From assembly GCF_009649175.1 (NCBI RefSeq), contig NZ_WJPO01000010.1:40059-104058 (forward strand): 64,000 nt of DNA. Reading direction: 5' to 3'. Below the pieces are notes generated by a model that was given only the letters and a program-made list of their open reading frames with translations, was not told where the DNA came from and ran no database searches. Made by a program: the position numbers and the translations under genes. The stretch comes from Rhodovulum strictum. GTDB taxonomy: Bacteria; Pseudomonadota; Alphaproteobacteria; Rhodobacterales; Rhodobacteraceae. Of this stretch, positions 12,485-24,404 are shown one piece after another. The stretch's first letter is position 1. Each line of letters starts with the position of its first letter.

Positions 12485-13447
12485 TCAGGCCTTGCGCCGG
12501 AACAGCCCCGCAACGGGCAGGATCGCGAACCTGACGAGCGGGATCATCAGCGCCCCCAGCGCAAGCCCGACCATCCCGTCCAGCCCCGCGGTCACGACCC
12601 ATTCGGCGGCGGCCCGGGCCGCTTCCGGCACGGCTTGGGCGGCGGTGGCCGCAATATGATGGATTGCGAGATAGGGCGCCTTGGCCCCCAGTTCGTAAAG
12701 CCCGTGCAGGATGATCGAGCCGCCGACCCAGATCATCGCCGCTGTCCCGACCACGACGAGAACACGCATGAAATGCGGCATCCCGCGCACGATCCCCAGC
12801 CCCAGCGCCCGGGTCGCCACCAGCCGCCCTTTCGCGGCCATGGCCAGCCCGGCATCATCGGCCTTCACGATCAGCCCGACCACCCCATAGACCGCCACCG
12901 TGATGATCAGCCCCGCAACCGCCAGCGCGCCGGCCACCTGCCACAGGGGCATCCATTCGGGCAACGCGGCCAGCGTGATCGTCATGATCTCGGCCGACAG
13001 GATGAAATCGGTCTTGATCGCGCCCTTGACCTTGTTCGCCTCCAGATGGGGATCGGCCAGCCTCTGGTGAACCAGGTCCTGCCCGTCATGGCCGGGATGC
13101 AGCGCATGCCAGATCTTCTCGGCGCCCTCGAAGCACAGATAGGCGCCCCCCAGCATCAGAAGCGGCGCGATTGCCCCGGGCGCAAAGGCCGACAGGACCA
13201 GCGCCAGCGGCAGCAGGATCACCAGCTTGTTGAAGGCCGAGCCTTTGGCGATGCCCCAGACGATGGGAAGTTCGCGGTCGGGGGAAAAGCCGTGCACATA
13301 TTTCGGCGTCACGGCGGCATCGTCGATCACCGCACCCGCAGCCTGGGATGACGCCTTGACCGCCTGCCCCATGACATCGTCCACCGAGGCAGCGGCCACC
13401 TTGGCGATGGCCGCCACATCGTCGAGAAGCGCCAGAAGCCCGCTCAT
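12485..13447 (-). CDS. DUF808 (YedI-like) inner-membrane protein
   Basis: This 320-residue protein resembles the DUF808/YedI family of integral membrane proteins of unknown function. The N-terminus (MSGLLALLDDVAAIAKVAAA) and the central segment GAYLCFEGAEKIWHALHP are characteristic of the family, as is the following KVKGAIKTDFILSAEIM. About six hydrophobic segments alternate with polar stretches. It stands alone between a Nudix-like gene and a small membrane-protein gene on the same strand. No function can be inferred from the neighbours. Confidence 0.85.
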   Translation of the reverse strand: MSGLLALLDDVAAIAKVAAASVDDVMGQAVKASSQAAGAVIDDAAVTPKYVHGFSPDRELPIVWGIAKGSAFNKLVILLPLALVLSAFAPGAIAPLLMLGGAYLCFEGAEKIWHALHPGHDGQDLVHQRLADPHLEANKVKGAIKTDFILSAEIMTITLAALPEWMPLWQVAGALAVAGLIITVAVYGVVGLIVKADDAGLAMAAKGRLVATRALGLGIVRGMPHFMRVLVVVGTAAMIWVGGSIILHGLYELGAKAPYLAIHHIAATAAQAVPEAARAAAEWVVTAGLDGMVGLALGALMIPLVRFAILPVAGLFRRKA

Positions 13448-13511
13448 CCGCCCTGCCCCGCAGACCTGTCACGCGGGAGCATAAACGCCGCCGGTTCGCT
13501 GGCAAGCCGGT

Positions 13512-13790
13512 TCAGACGGGTTGCAATCCAGCGCGCGACGCGTTGCGCATCGCCGCAAGCACCGCCCAGACCACACATATCGGCAGGGTCAGCAGCACCC
13601 CGAAGCCCAGCGTCGGCAGCGCGACCAGAACGGTCAGCACGATCATCACGATGGCGCCGATCCTGGTGGAATAGAACATCCCGAAGGGGCCGAGCAGCAG
13701 CGCCGCAATGGCCGCGACCGCAACATTGTCGCCGTAACGGGAAAGGCTGTCACCATCCATGGAACTGGGGTCGCAATAGGTCCGGGCCAT
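13512..13790 (-). CDS. Small membrane protein of unknown function
   Basis: The ORF encodes 92 residues with two strongly hydrophobic segments (about residues 22-40 and 45-75) and a short basic tail, so an inner-membrane protein is likely. The ATG at 13790 is preceded by GAGGA at 6-bp spacing; an upstream ATG at 13805 is less well placed. I do not recognise a family. It lies downstream of gyrB on the same strand with a gap of about 150 bp. Confidence 0.6.
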   Translation of the reverse strand: MARTYCDPSSMDGDSLSRYGDNVAVAAIAALLLGPFGMFYSTRIGAIVMIVLTVLVALPTLGFGVLLTLPICVVWAVLAAMRNASRAGLQPV

Positions 13791-13938
13791 GTCATGTCCT
13801 CGCATGTTGGATCGAGGCCCGGCGCCGTGCTGCTCCGGGCGTCCATGCGCCGGTTCTACGTGCGGAATGGGGCCGAAATGGCGCGACCGCAGGGGAATTG
13901 CGTGACGCCTCCCCTCAATTCGAACGGCCCGGACCGGA

Positions 13939-16434
<2,496 letters not shown>

Positions 16435-17055
16435 TTACGTGAACGGGATAACCAGCCCCACCAGGATCAGCAGCCCGCCCGCGATCCGGTTCGTCCGCTT
16501 CAGCGCCGTGGGTGAGGTCAGCGTGCGCCGCGCCCGGTCGACGAACAGCGCAAAGACCAGGTTCCCGGCGAACGGCACCGCCATCGAGATCGCCACGATC
16601 GCCGCGATATCCGGCGCGCCCACCCGGCTGAGATCGAAGAAACCCGGCAGAACGCCCATGTAGAACAGGATCGCCTTGGGATTACCGATGATCGCCAGAA
16701 GCCCGGCCAGAAATCCCGGCCACACCCCCGGGCGCGTCAGGCGGCTGTCGGTCGAGATCGCGGCCCCCGCATGGCGGATCAGCAGGACGCCCATCGCCAG
16801 GAACACCAGGCTCGCCACATAGCGCAGAACCACAAGGATCTCGCCATAGGCCGAAACCACCCAGCTGACCCCCAGGATCGCCAGAAGCGGCCAGAGCGCG
16901 TCGCCGATCACCACGCCCAGCGCCAGCGGCCAGGCCGCCCGGAACCCGCCCGACAGCGCCCGCGCGGCCAGCGCCACCCAGACCGGGCCGGGCGTCAGGA
17001 ACAGCACGAACATCGTTCCCGCATAAAGCAACAGTTCAGAACCGGTCACGTTCAC
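16435..17055 (-). CDS. LysE/RhtB-family amino-acid exporter
   Basis: The 206-residue product has about six hydrophobic segments and the family signature FLTPGPVWVALAARALSGGF near its N-terminus, followed by ALGVVIGDALWPLLAI. LysE/RhtB proteins export amino acids or derivatives across the inner membrane; the substrate here cannot be told. The GTG at 17055 overlaps the recF stop by 4 bp (GTGA), implying coupled translation. A GTG two codons later is the alternative. Its position splits the usual recF-gyrB neighbourhood. Confidence 0.88.
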   Translation of the reverse strand: MNVTGSELLLYAGTMFVLFLTPGPVWVALAARALSGGFRAAWPLALGVVIGDALWPLLAILGVSWVVSAYGEILVVLRYVASLVFLAMGVLLIRHAGAAISTDSRLTRPGVWPGFLAGLLAIIGNPKAILFYMGVLPGFFDLSRVGAPDIAAIVAISMAVPFAGNLVFALFVDRARRTLTSPTALKRTNRIAGGLLILVGLVIPFT

Positions 17056-18164
17056 CGCATTTCCCTTTCCGTCACATGGCTTGTGCCATCGGTCTCGATC
17101 ACTTCCATATATTGTGCCCGTGCGCCCAGCGTCTCGAACAGCTCCGCCCCGGTGCCCGTCATCCAGGCCTGCGCCCCCAGCGCACAGATCTCGTCGTAAA
17201 GCGCCGCCCGCCGCCCCGCATCCAGATGCGCCGCCACCTCGTCCAGCAACAGCAGCGGCGGCGCCCCGAAATCCGCCGCCAGCGCACGCGCATTGGCCAG
17301 AATCAGCGCGATCAACAGCGCCTTCTGCTCGCCGGTCGAACAATGCCGCGCGGGAACGCCCTTGGCCGCGAACACGGCCTCGAGATCGGCGCGGTGCGGC
17401 CCGGTCAGCGTGCGCCCCGCCGCCATGTCGCGCCCCCGCCCCGCCGCCAGTGCCTCCGCCATCGCCTCGGCCGTTGCGGGATCGGCCCCCTCCGGCCCCG
17501 ACAGCGCCAGTTCTGCCGCCGGAAAGGCCGTCTCGGCCCCGGCCTGCGCCGCGGCCAGCCGTTCAAGCGCGGCCCGCCGGTTCGCCCCGATCGCCGCCCC
17601 CGCCTCGGCCATCTGCCCTTCGAGCGCGGCATACCAGTGCATGTCCCGCACCTCGTCGCGCAGCAACCGGTTGCGCTCGCGCATGGCCTTGTCATAGGCC
17701 AGAACCGCCTCGGCATGTCCGGGCTCGAAACTCAGCGCGATCCGGTCCAGAAACCGCCGCCGCCCCTCGCCCCCCTCGATCCACAGCCGGTCCATCGCGG
17801 GCACCAGCCACAACACCCGCGCGATCCGCGCCAACGCCACCTGCGCCGCCGCCTTGCCGTCGATCCGCACCTGACGGGTGCCGCCGGGCTCGGCCCAGGT
17901 CTCGACCTCATGCACCTGCCAGGGCACGCGCAATTCCGCGCCGACCTTCCAGCCCTGCCCGCCGGGCGCCCGCGCCATATCCTCGGCCGTCGCCCGGCGC
18001 AGGCCCCGCCCCGGCGACAACAGCGACACCGCTTCCAGAAGGTTGGTCTTGCCCGCCCCGTTCGGCCCGAAAATCGCGACCGGCCGTCCATCCAGCACCA
18101 GCCGCGCCCGCGCATGCGAGCGGAACTGGGCCAGCGTCAACCCTGTCACCGCGAGCCCCGGCAC
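17052..18164 (-). CDS. recF: DNA replication and repair protein RecF
   Basis: RecF is an SMC-like ATPase that works with RecO and RecR to load RecA at gaps. The 370-residue protein has a Walker A motif GPNGAGKT at residues 33-40, and near the C-terminus a signature/Walker B region (TGEQKALLIALILAN; PLLLLDEVAAHLD). The gene follows dnaN by 58 bp and ends in a 4-bp overlap with the LysE-type gene. Its length is normal for the family and no defect is seen. Confidence 0.97.
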   Translation of the reverse strand: MPGLAVTGLTLAQFRSHARARLVLDGRPVAIFGPNGAGKTNLLEAVSLLSPGRGLRRATAEDMARAPGGQGWKVGAELRVPWQVHEVETWAEPGGTRQVRIDGKAAAQVALARIARVLWLVPAMDRLWIEGGEGRRRFLDRIALSFEPGHAEAVLAYDKAMRERNRLLRDEVRDMHWYAALEGQMAEAGAAIGANRRAALERLAAAQAGAETAFPAAELALSGPEGADPATAEAMAEALAAGRGRDMAAGRTLTGPHRADLEAVFAAKGVPARHCSTGEQKALLIALILANARALAADFGAPPLLLLDEVAAHLDAGRRAALYDEICALGAQAWMTGTGAELFETLGARAQYMEVIETDGTSHVTEREMR

Positions 18165-18183
18165 GCCCTGTCCTTCTTCTGGC

Positions 18184-18216
18184 CAGAAATATCCCCGCCG
18201 GAGGCAATCCGGCGAA
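18184..18216. repeat. Hairpin element between dnaN and recF
   Basis: Just past the dnaN stop is an inverted repeat CGCCGG-N7-CCGGCG (18196-18214), flanked by the palindrome-like TGGCCAGAAATATCCCC. From memory, similar GGCCAGAAATATCCC-type intergenic elements are common in Rhodobacteraceae and may act as weak terminators. Only this copy was noticed in the window. The short distance to recF makes complete termination unlikely. Confidence 0.4.
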
Positions 18217-18222
18217 GCCGGG

Positions 18223-19341
18223 CTAGACCCGCATCGGCATCACGACATAGACGGCCGAGCTGTCATTGCCCTCGCGCATCAGCGTCGGATCGCCCGCCGA
18301 GTTGAACAGGAACACCGCATTCTCGCGATCCACCTGGCTGGCAATCTCCAGCAGATACTTGGCGTTGAACCCGATCTCGAGCCGTTCGTCGCCATAGGCC
18401 ACGGCCAGTTCCTCTTCGGCAGCGCCGCTGTCGGGGGCATTGACCGACAGCGTCAGCCGGTCCTCCTCCAGCGCCAGCTTGACCGCGCGCGAGCGTTCGG
18501 AACTGACCGTCGCAACGCGGTCGACCGCCTGGGCGAATTCGGCGGCATCAACCTCAAGACGGCGAGTGTTCCCGGTCGGGATCACCCGGCTGTAATCGGG
18601 GAAGGTGCCGTCGATCACCTTGGAAGTCAGCGTGATCTCGGGCGTGGCAAAGCGTACCTTGGTCTCGCTGACCGACACCGCGATCTGCGCCTCGTCATCG
18701 TCCAGCAGCTTGCGCAGCTCGCCCACGGTCTTGCGCGGGACGATCACGCCCGGCATCGTCTCGGCGCCTTCGGGAAGGGCCGCGTCGATCCGCGCCAGCC
18801 GGTGCCCGTCGGTCGCCACGCAGCGCAGCACCCGGCCGCCCTCGCCATCGGCGACATGCATGAAGACGCCGTTCAGGTAATAGCGCGTCTCCTCGGTCGA
18901 GATCGCGAATTTCGACTTGTCGAACAGCCGCCGCAGGACCGGCGCGGGGGCCGCGAAATTCGACGAATACTCGGCCGAGGCCATGACCGGGAAATCCTCG
19001 CGCGGCAGCGTGGCCAGCGTGAAATGCGACCGCCCCGCCCGCACCGTCATCCGCCCCGAGGCGCCGTCATCGGCGATCTCGACCAGCGCGCCATCGGGCA
19101 GCTTGCGCACGATCTCGTGCAGCGTGACGGCGGGCACCGTGGTCGCACCAGCCTTGTCGACCTGCGCGCTGACCCGGTCGACCACCTCGATATCCAGGTC
19201 GGTGGCGCGAAAGCTGACCTTGTCCCCCTCGGCCTCGATCAGCACATTGGCCAGGATCGGGATGGTGTTGCGCCGTTCGACAACCGATTGCGCCTGACCG
19301 ACCGCCCGAAGAAGCGTGCCGCGTTCGATGCTGAATTTCAT
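18223..19341 (-). CDS. dnaN: DNA polymerase III beta sliding clamp
   Basis: DnaN forms the ring-shaped clamp that tethers DNA polymerase III to template. The 372-residue protein begins MKFSIERGTLLRAVGQAQSV, carries NTIPILANVLIEA in the first clamp domain and ends with the usual VYVVMPMRV-type tail. It lies 116 bp downstream of dnaA and upstream of recF on the same strand, the classical arrangement. No abnormality is visible. Confidence 0.98.
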   Translation of the reverse strand: MKFSIERGTLLRAVGQAQSVVERRNTIPILANVLIEAEGDKVSFRATDLDIEVVDRVSAQVDKAGATTVPAVTLHEIVRKLPDGALVEIADDGASGRMTVRAGRSHFTLATLPREDFPVMASAEYSSNFAAPAPVLRRLFDKSKFAISTEETRYYLNGVFMHVADGEGGRVLRCVATDGHRLARIDAALPEGAETMPGVIVPRKTVGELRKLLDDDEAQIAVSVSETKVRFATPEITLTSKVIDGTFPDYSRVIPTGNTRRLEVDAAEFAQAVDRVATVSSERSRAVKLALEEDRLTLSVNAPDSGAAEEELAVAYGDERLEIGFNAKYLLEIASQVDRENAVFLFNSAGDPTLMREGNDSSAVYVVMPMRV

Positions 19342-19457
19342 GCCCTCGCTCCTCGTGCCGACGGGAGGCGAACCGTAACGGTTCCGCCTCCCGGCTCAAG
19401 CGTTTTCTGGACTGTCCGAGACTTTCGCAACAGCGTCAAGGTCATCGCCGCCGACAC

Positions 19458-20825
19458 TCAGCCTTCGAGCATGCGGCGCAACATCTCCAGATCCTCGGCG
19501 ATCTGCGAGTCGGAGGCGCGCAATTCCTCGATGCGCTTGACCGCATGCATGACCGTGGTGTGGTCGCGCCCGCCGAACCGGCGCCCGATCTCTGGCAGGC
19601 TGCGCTGGGTCAGCTGCTTGGCCAGCCACATCGCGATCTGGCGCGGCCGCGCGATGGTGCGGTGCCGCTTCGGCCCGACCATGTCGGCAAGCCGCATGTT
19701 GAAATGCTCGCTGACCTTGCGCTGGATCTCCTCGACCGTGACCTTGCGCTCGGACGCCCGCAGGATATCAGCCAGACAATCCTGCGCCAGATCCAGCGTG
19801 ATTTCCTTGCCCACCAGCGAGGCAAAGGCAAAGAGCCGGGTCAGAGCGCCCTCCAGCACGCGGACATTGGTCGTGATCCGGTGCGCCAGGAATTCCAGCA
19901 CCCCGTCGGATATCACCAGACCGGGATATTGCTGGCGATACATCTCGACCTTCTGTTGCAGGATACCCAGCCGCAATTCGTAGTCCGTGGGGTGCAGATC
20001 GACCACCAGCCCGCATTGCAGGCGGCTCTTGATCCGGTCCTCAAGATCCTTGATCTCGCCCGGCGCGCGGTCGGCCGAGATGACGATCTGCTTGCCCTGA
20101 TCGACCAGCGCATTGAACGTGTGAAAGAATTCCTCCTGCGTGGAATCCTTGCCCGCGATGAACTGCACATCGTCCACCATCAGCACATCGACCGAGCGGA
20201 ACAGCGACTTGAAGCCCATCATGTCGCGCTCGCGCAGCGCCTGCACGAAGCGGTACATGAACTGCTCGGCCGACAGGTAGACCACCTTGGCCTCGGGCAC
20301 GCGTTCGCGCAATTCCCAGGCGATGGCATGCATCAGGTGGGTCTTGCCGAGCCCGACGCCGCCATACAGGAACAGCGGATTGAAGGTCACCGCCCCGCCC
20401 TCGGCCACGCGGCGCGCAGCGGCATGGGCCAGCTCGTTCGGCTTGCCGGTCACGAAGGTCTCGAAGGTGAAGCGCGCATCCAGCGGCGCGCCGGGCAGGT
20501 CGCCCTCGCCACGCGCGTCGGATTGGGACACCGATGCCGGCCGCTTCGGGGCAGCGGCAGACGCAGTCGTTCCCGCAGGCTTCGAGGCCGCCACGGCGAA
20601 TTCCAGCCGGTCCACGGCCATGCCGTTCCGGGCCAGTTGCTCGACGATCCGGTCGCCGAAATTACGCTTGACCCACTCGCCCACGAAATTCGTCGGCACA
20701 GCGAACCGCGCGACCCCATCTTCGAGCGCGCGGAACTCGAGCGGGGCGATCCAGGTCACATAGTTGTTCTTTCCGATCGTCTTCTCGAGGTCTTTGCAAA
20801 CACGTCCCCAGGTGTCGTCAGTCAT
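19458..20825 (-). CDS. dnaA: Chromosomal replication initiator protein DnaA
   Basis: DnaA binds DnaA boxes at oriC and opens the duplex. The 455-residue product has domain I at residues 1-75, a variable linker (about 80-115), and an AAA+ domain with Walker A GGVGLGKT (155-162) and Walker B VLMVDDVQF. The C-terminal DNA-binding domain has RFGGRDHTTVMHAVKRI. The ATG at 20825 gives the conserved MTDDTWGRVCKDLEKTIG start. It is upstream of dnaN and downstream of rpsT, the common alphaproteobacterial order. Confidence 0.98.
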   Translation of the reverse strand: MTDDTWGRVCKDLEKTIGKNNYVTWIAPLEFRALEDGVARFAVPTNFVGEWVKRNFGDRIVEQLARNGMAVDRLEFAVAASKPAGTTASAAAPKRPASVSQSDARGEGDLPGAPLDARFTFETFVTGKPNELAHAAARRVAEGGAVTFNPLFLYGGVGLGKTHLMHAIAWELRERVPEAKVVYLSAEQFMYRFVQALRERDMMGFKSLFRSVDVLMVDDVQFIAGKDSTQEEFFHTFNALVDQGKQIVISADRAPGEIKDLEDRIKSRLQCGLVVDLHPTDYELRLGILQQKVEMYRQQYPGLVISDGVLEFLAHRITTNVRVLEGALTRLFAFASLVGKEITLDLAQDCLADILRASERKVTVEEIQRKVSEHFNMRLADMVGPKRHRTIARPRQIAMWLAKQLTQRSLPEIGRRFGGRDHTTVMHAVKRIEELRASDSQIAEDLEMLRRMLEG

Positions 20826-21358
20826 TTTCGCCCGCTTTCGCTCCGTCCCACATCATCTGGCGGCAAGTACCCCGCGCCGTTCCGGCCACGAGAAGCTGCC
20901 CCCCGCGCTCACACGACGAGAGTGGCCATTGACCCCACCCGCGGCAGCCGGAAAGCAGCGCGAACAACACACCACCCGGTCGGACCTGATCGACAGGCAC
21001 CGGCAGTCGTTTCGTCCGCTCCGCTTCCGCGCGGGCAACTTTGGACATGCGGCACAGGCTGCCCCGGACTCTTGCGGCCGGTAAGCACCTTGATCGCGTC
21101 CGAACTCCGCGGATCCCCTTGTCGCGAATTCCGGAATGTACCCCGGGGACGCCCCGGCCATGCACCCTTGGCCTTTGGAACGTCCGCGGGGACCGCGTGC
21201 GCCATGTCCCCCCAAGTCGATATGAATCGCTTCAAGACGGTAGACCGCCCTCCGCGAGGGGTGCAACAGAACTTCGGCCTTGACTGTTCCTTTGCCGGAA
21301 ACGAATCCGGGCCTCGTTGCCGCACCGCCACGCAACTGCAAGGCGCGTGCAAAATGCA
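20826..21358. other. dnaA upstream region without recognised genes
   Basis: The 530-bp stretch between the dnaA start and the rpsT terminator should hold the dnaA promoter. I searched by eye for TTATCCACA and close variants on both strands and found none, and no AT-rich unwinding region is apparent. Reading frames here lack family resemblance. There is therefore no support for oriC at this spot. Confidence 0.6.
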
Positions 21359-21359
21359 A

Positions 21360-21385
21360 AAGGGCGCGGCCTGCGCCACGCCCTT
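21360..21385 (-). terminator. Rho-independent terminator of rpsT
   Basis: Read leftward, AAGGGCGTGGC-GCAG-GCCGCGCCCTTTTG forms a GC-rich stem (one mismatch, 4-nt loop) followed by a short T run. It lies 24 bp past the rpsT stop on the same strand, which fits an intrinsic terminator separating rpsT from dnaA. Confidence 0.75.
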
Positions 21386-21408
21386 GGGAAGCCTTGTTTT
21401 ATTGAAGA

Positions 21409-21675
21409 TCAGGCGCCGAGCGCCTTCACCCGGGCCGACAGACGCGACATCTTGCGGGCCGCGGTGTTCTTGTGCACGACGCCCTTGGTGACGCCACGCA
21501 TCAGTTCGGGCTGGGCCAAGCGCAGGGCGGCGGTGGCGGCGGCCTGGTCGCCGGTGGCGATGGCCTCCTCGACCTTGCGAAGGAAGGTGCGGATGCGCGA
21601 GCGGCGCGCCTTGTTGACGGCATAGCGGCGCTCGTTCTGGCGAGCGCGTTTCTTGGCCTGGGGCGAATTTGCCAT
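21409..21675 (-). CDS. rpsT: 30S ribosomal protein S20
   Basis: S20 is a small basic primary-binding protein of the 30S subunit. The 88-residue product starts [20 protein letters not shown] and contains the conserved [20 protein letters not shown] near its end. Its length and lysine/arginine richness are normal. It is encoded just upstream of dnaA on the same strand, as in many alphaproteobacteria, and is followed by a clear terminator. Confidence 0.97.
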   Translation of the reverse strand: MANSPQAKKRARQNERRYAVNKARRSRIRTFLRKVEEAIATGDQAAATAALRLAQPELMRGVTKGVVHKNTAARKMSRLSARVKALGA

Positions 21676-21832
21676 GGTTCTTCAGATACCTCTGTGTCCG
21701 GGTCGTCGTTCAAAATCCTCGCGCGACGAGTTCCCGGCCGGGTGTCCAGATCACCGACTGATTCCGGCCAGAGCGGGCCTCACGCGCATGTCAGGCGGGC
21801 CATATAGGCCAGAACGGGCCGAAAGGAAACCC

Positions 21833-21865
21833 AAAAAACAATCCGGGCCTCCCCCCTTGGCCCGA
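21833..21865 (-). terminator. Rho-independent terminator of the enoyl-CoA hydratase gene
   Basis: Read leftward past the stop at 21876, a CGGGCC/GGCCCG stem (21844-21849 with 21859-21864) encloses a 9-nt purine-rich loop. It is followed within a few bases by a run of six T residues (A6 at 21833-21838 on the given strand). This is the clearest intrinsic terminator in the window. Confidence 0.85.
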
Positions 21866-21875
21866 CCCACCACGC

Positions 21876-22652
21876 CTACTTGTCGCGGAATTGCGGCTCG
21901 CGCTTCTCGACGAAGGCCTGCATGCCCTCGGACTGGTCCTCGGTGGCGAACATCATGTGGAACATCCGCCGCTCGAACAGAAGCCCCTCGCGCAGCGTCG
22001 TCTCGTAGCTGCGGTTGACGCATTCCTTGACCGCCATCACGGTCAGCGCCGATTTCTCGGCGATCTTCTGGGCGGCGGCCATCGCCTCTTCCATCAGCTT
22101 CTTGGCGGGCACCACGCGGGAGACGAGCCCCGAGCGTTCGGCTTCGTCGGCATCCATGAAGCGGCCCGTCAGGTGCATGTCCATCGCCTTGGACTTGCCG
22201 ACGATGCGGGTCAGCCGCTGGGTGCCGCCGATGCCCGCGACCACGCCCAGATTGATCTCGGGCTGGCCGAATTTCGCGGTGTCGGCGGCGATGATGAAAT
22301 CGCACATCATCGCCAGTTCGCACCCGCCGCCAAGGCAATAGCCCGACACGGCCGCGATAATCGGCTTGCGGCAGGCCAGGAAGCGTTCGGTCTCGGGGGT
22401 AAACAGATCGCCCGCGAAGACATCGACAAAGCTTTTCTGGCTCATCTCGCGAATGTCGGCCCCGGCCGCAAACGCCTTTTCCGAGCCCGTCAGCACGATG
22501 CAGCGCACCTTGTCATTGGCATTCGCCTGGGCCACCGCCTCGGCCAGTTCGGCCATCAACTCGGCATTCAGCGCGTTCAGCGCCTCGGGCCGGTTCAGCC
22601 GGATCAGCGCAACGTGGTCTTCGATCTCGACGATCAGCGTCTTGTAAGCCAT
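21876..22652 (-). CDS. Enoyl-CoA hydratase
   Basis: This crotonase-family enzyme hydrates 2-trans-enoyl-CoA to 3-hydroxyacyl-CoA in fatty-acid or amino-acid breakdown. The 258-residue protein has the oxyanion-hole segments [11 protein letters not shown] and [17 protein letters not shown]. The two catalytic glutamates are present, in GGCELA and in [15 protein letters not shown]. Length and motifs match monofunctional enoyl-CoA hydratases of the FadB1x/PaaF kind; the exact substrate range cannot be told. It is a single gene with its own terminator. Confidence 0.93.
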   Translation of the reverse strand: MAYKTLIVEIEDHVALIRLNRPEALNALNAELMAELAEAVAQANANDKVRCIVLTGSEKAFAAGADIREMSQKSFVDVFAGDLFTPETERFLACRKPIIAAVSGYCLGGGCELAMMCDFIIAADTAKFGQPEINLGVVAGIGGTQRLTRIVGKSKAMDMHLTGRFMDADEAERSGLVSRVVPAKKLMEEAMAAAQKIAEKSALTVMAVKECVNRSYETTLREGLLFERRMFHMMFATEDQSEGMQAFVEKREPQFRDK

Positions 22653-22714
22653 CTGGGGCTCGCCTCCGTTCCGTTCGGAGCGGAACCCTTAACCTTCTGG
22701 CCCCGGCTTTCAAG

Positions 22715-23566
22715 CTATCTTTGGCATTGCGGACAGTAGAAGGTCGACCGCCCGGACTGGACGATTCGCCCGATGGTGCCGCAGCAGCCGGATGTCGGAC
22801 AAGGCGCGCCCGCGCGGCCATAGGCGCGGAACGCATGCTGGAAATAGCCAAGTTCGCCGTCGGTCTGGCGGTAGTCGCGCAAGGACGATCCGCCCGCCTC
22901 GATCGCCTCGGCCAGAACGTCGCGGATCACGGGCACGAGGCTTGCCGCGCGGGGTGCGGCAATCCGGCCCGCCTGGCGTTTCGGCGAGATGCCCGCCCGG
23001 TGCAGCGCCTCGCAGACATAGATATTGCCCAGCCCCGCCACCACATGCTGGTCCAGCAGCGCGGCCTTGATCGGCGTCATCCGGCCGCGCAGGCGGGCGA
23101 CCAGATAGGGTTCGTCGAAGGCATTGCCCAAGGGTTCCGGGCCAAGCCCCGCCAGCAGGCGGTGGGTTTCAAGGCGGTCGGTCGCGATCAGGTCCATCGC
23201 GCCGAAGCGGCGGGGATCGTTGAAGGTGATGCGCGCGCCGCCCTCGATATCCAGCACGACATGATCGTGTTTCTCGGGCGCGGGGTGGGCGTGGACATAC
23301 TCGCCGAGGATCTGGCCCGAGATAAGAACGCGGCCCGACATGCCCAGATGCCAGATCAGCGTCTCGCCGGTGGACAGATCGGCCAGCAGGTATTTCGACC
23401 GCCGCCCCAGCCGGATCACCCGCGCCCCGGTCAGCCGGTCGGCCATGCCTTCGGGAAAGGGCCAGCGCAGGTCGGGGCGGTTGACCTGCGCGCGGGCGAT
23501 CACCCGGCCGTCCAGCACCGGGGACAGGCCGCGACGCACTGTCTCTACCTCAGGCAATTCGGGCAT
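22715..23566 (-). CDS. mutM: Formamidopyrimidine-DNA glycosylase MutM (Fpg)
   Basis: MutM removes 8-oxoguanine and formamidopyrimidines and nicks the resulting abasic site. The start at 23566 gives [13 protein letters not shown] after the initiator Met, placing the catalytic N-terminal Pro and Glu correctly. The longer open frame to 23677 is not supported. The 283-residue protein ends with an Fpg zinc finger, CPTSGC...FYCPQCQR, with four residues between the first cysteine pair. The gene is divergent from ubiE. Confidence 0.97.
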   Translation of the reverse strand: MPELPEVETVRRGLSPVLDGRVIARAQVNRPDLRWPFPEGMADRLTGARVIRLGRRSKYLLADLSTGETLIWHLGMSGRVLISGQILGEYVHAHPAPEKHDHVVLDIEGGARITFNDPRRFGAMDLIATDRLETHRLLAGLGPEPLGNAFDEPYLVARLRGRMTPIKAALLDQHVVAGLGNIYVCEALHRAGISPKRQAGRIAAPRAASLVPVIRDVLAEAIEAGGSSLRDYRQTDGELGYFQHAFRAYGRAGAPCPTSGCCGTIGRIVQSGRSTFYCPQCQR

Positions 23567-23651
23567 CGGGGCCTTCCTTGTGGTCCGCTTCGCATTGTAG
23601 TCCCCGCAGGGCGCCCTATAAGAAGGGCGCGGCAGATCAACGGCAAGGCCC

Positions 23652-24404
23652 ATGACAGAGCAAGCCCAGAACACCACACATTTCGGTTTCCAGACGGTCG
23701 CCGAAGAGGAAAAGGCGGGGATGGTCCACGGGGTCTTTACCCGCGTCGCCTCGCGCTATGACCTGATGAACGATCTGATGTCGGCGGGCATTCACCGCGT
23801 CTGGAAGGACGCGATGATGGACTGGCTGGCGCCGCAACCCTGGCAGAAGCTGCTGGATGTGGCGGGCGGCACCGGAGATATCGCGTTCCGGTTCCTCAAA
23901 CGCGCGCCGGGGGCGCAGGCGGTGGTCTGCGACCTGACCGAGTCGATGCTGATCGAGGGCCAGAAGCGCGCGGAGGCCGAACGGCTGGGCGACGATCTGG
24001 ACTGGGTTGTGGGCGATGCCATGGCCCTGCCCTTCGAGACCGGCAGTTTCGATGTGGTCACGAATGCCTTCGGCACCCGCAACGTGACCCGCATCCAGGA
24101 CTGGCTGAACGAGGCCTATCGCGTGCTGAAGCCCGGCGGGCGGCTGATGGTGCTGGAATTCAGCCAGATGCCCAACCCGATGCTGCAATGGGCCTATGAC
24201 CGCTATTCCTTCAACGTGATCCCGGTGATGGGCCAGATCGTGACGAATGACCGGGGCAGCTATCAATATCTGGTGGAATCGATCCGCAAGTTCCCCGATC
24301 AGGACACGTTTGCCGACATGATCCGCCGCGCCGGGTTCGAGCAGGTGAAATACCGCAACATGTCGATGGGCATTGCGGCGCTGCATTCGGGCTGGAAGAT
24401 CTAG
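23652..24404 (+). CDS. ubiE: Ubiquinone/menaquinone methyltransferase UbiE
   Basis: UbiE is the SAM-dependent C-methyltransferase of ubiquinone (and menaquinone) synthesis. The 250-residue protein has the family start [20 protein letters not shown], the SAM-binding [12 protein letters not shown], and [20 protein letters not shown]. It is divergent from mutM with 85 bp between starts. The next gene begins directly after its stop codon, so ubiE-ubiB form an operon. Confidence 0.97.
   Translation: MTEQAQNTTHFGFQTVAEEEKAGMVHGVFTRVASRYDLMNDLMSAGIHRVWKDAMMDWLAPQPWQKLLDVAGGTGDIAFRFLKRAPGAQAVVCDLTESMLIEGQKRAEAERLGDDLDWVVGDAMALPFETGSFDVVTNAFGTRNVTRIQDWLNEAYRVLKPGGRLMVLEFSQMPNPMLQWAYDRYSFNVIPVMGQIVTNDRGSYQYLVESIRKFPDQDTFADMIRRAGFEQVKYRNMSMGIAALHSGWKI

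Noticed and set aside
20826..21358. Origin of replication next to dnaA
   Set aside because: No DnaA boxes or AT-rich unwinding region could be found.
19545..21491. A 648-codon rightward frame across dnaA
   Set aside because: Antisense to dnaA and rpsT and rich in His/Arg/Gln; both true genes are unambiguous.
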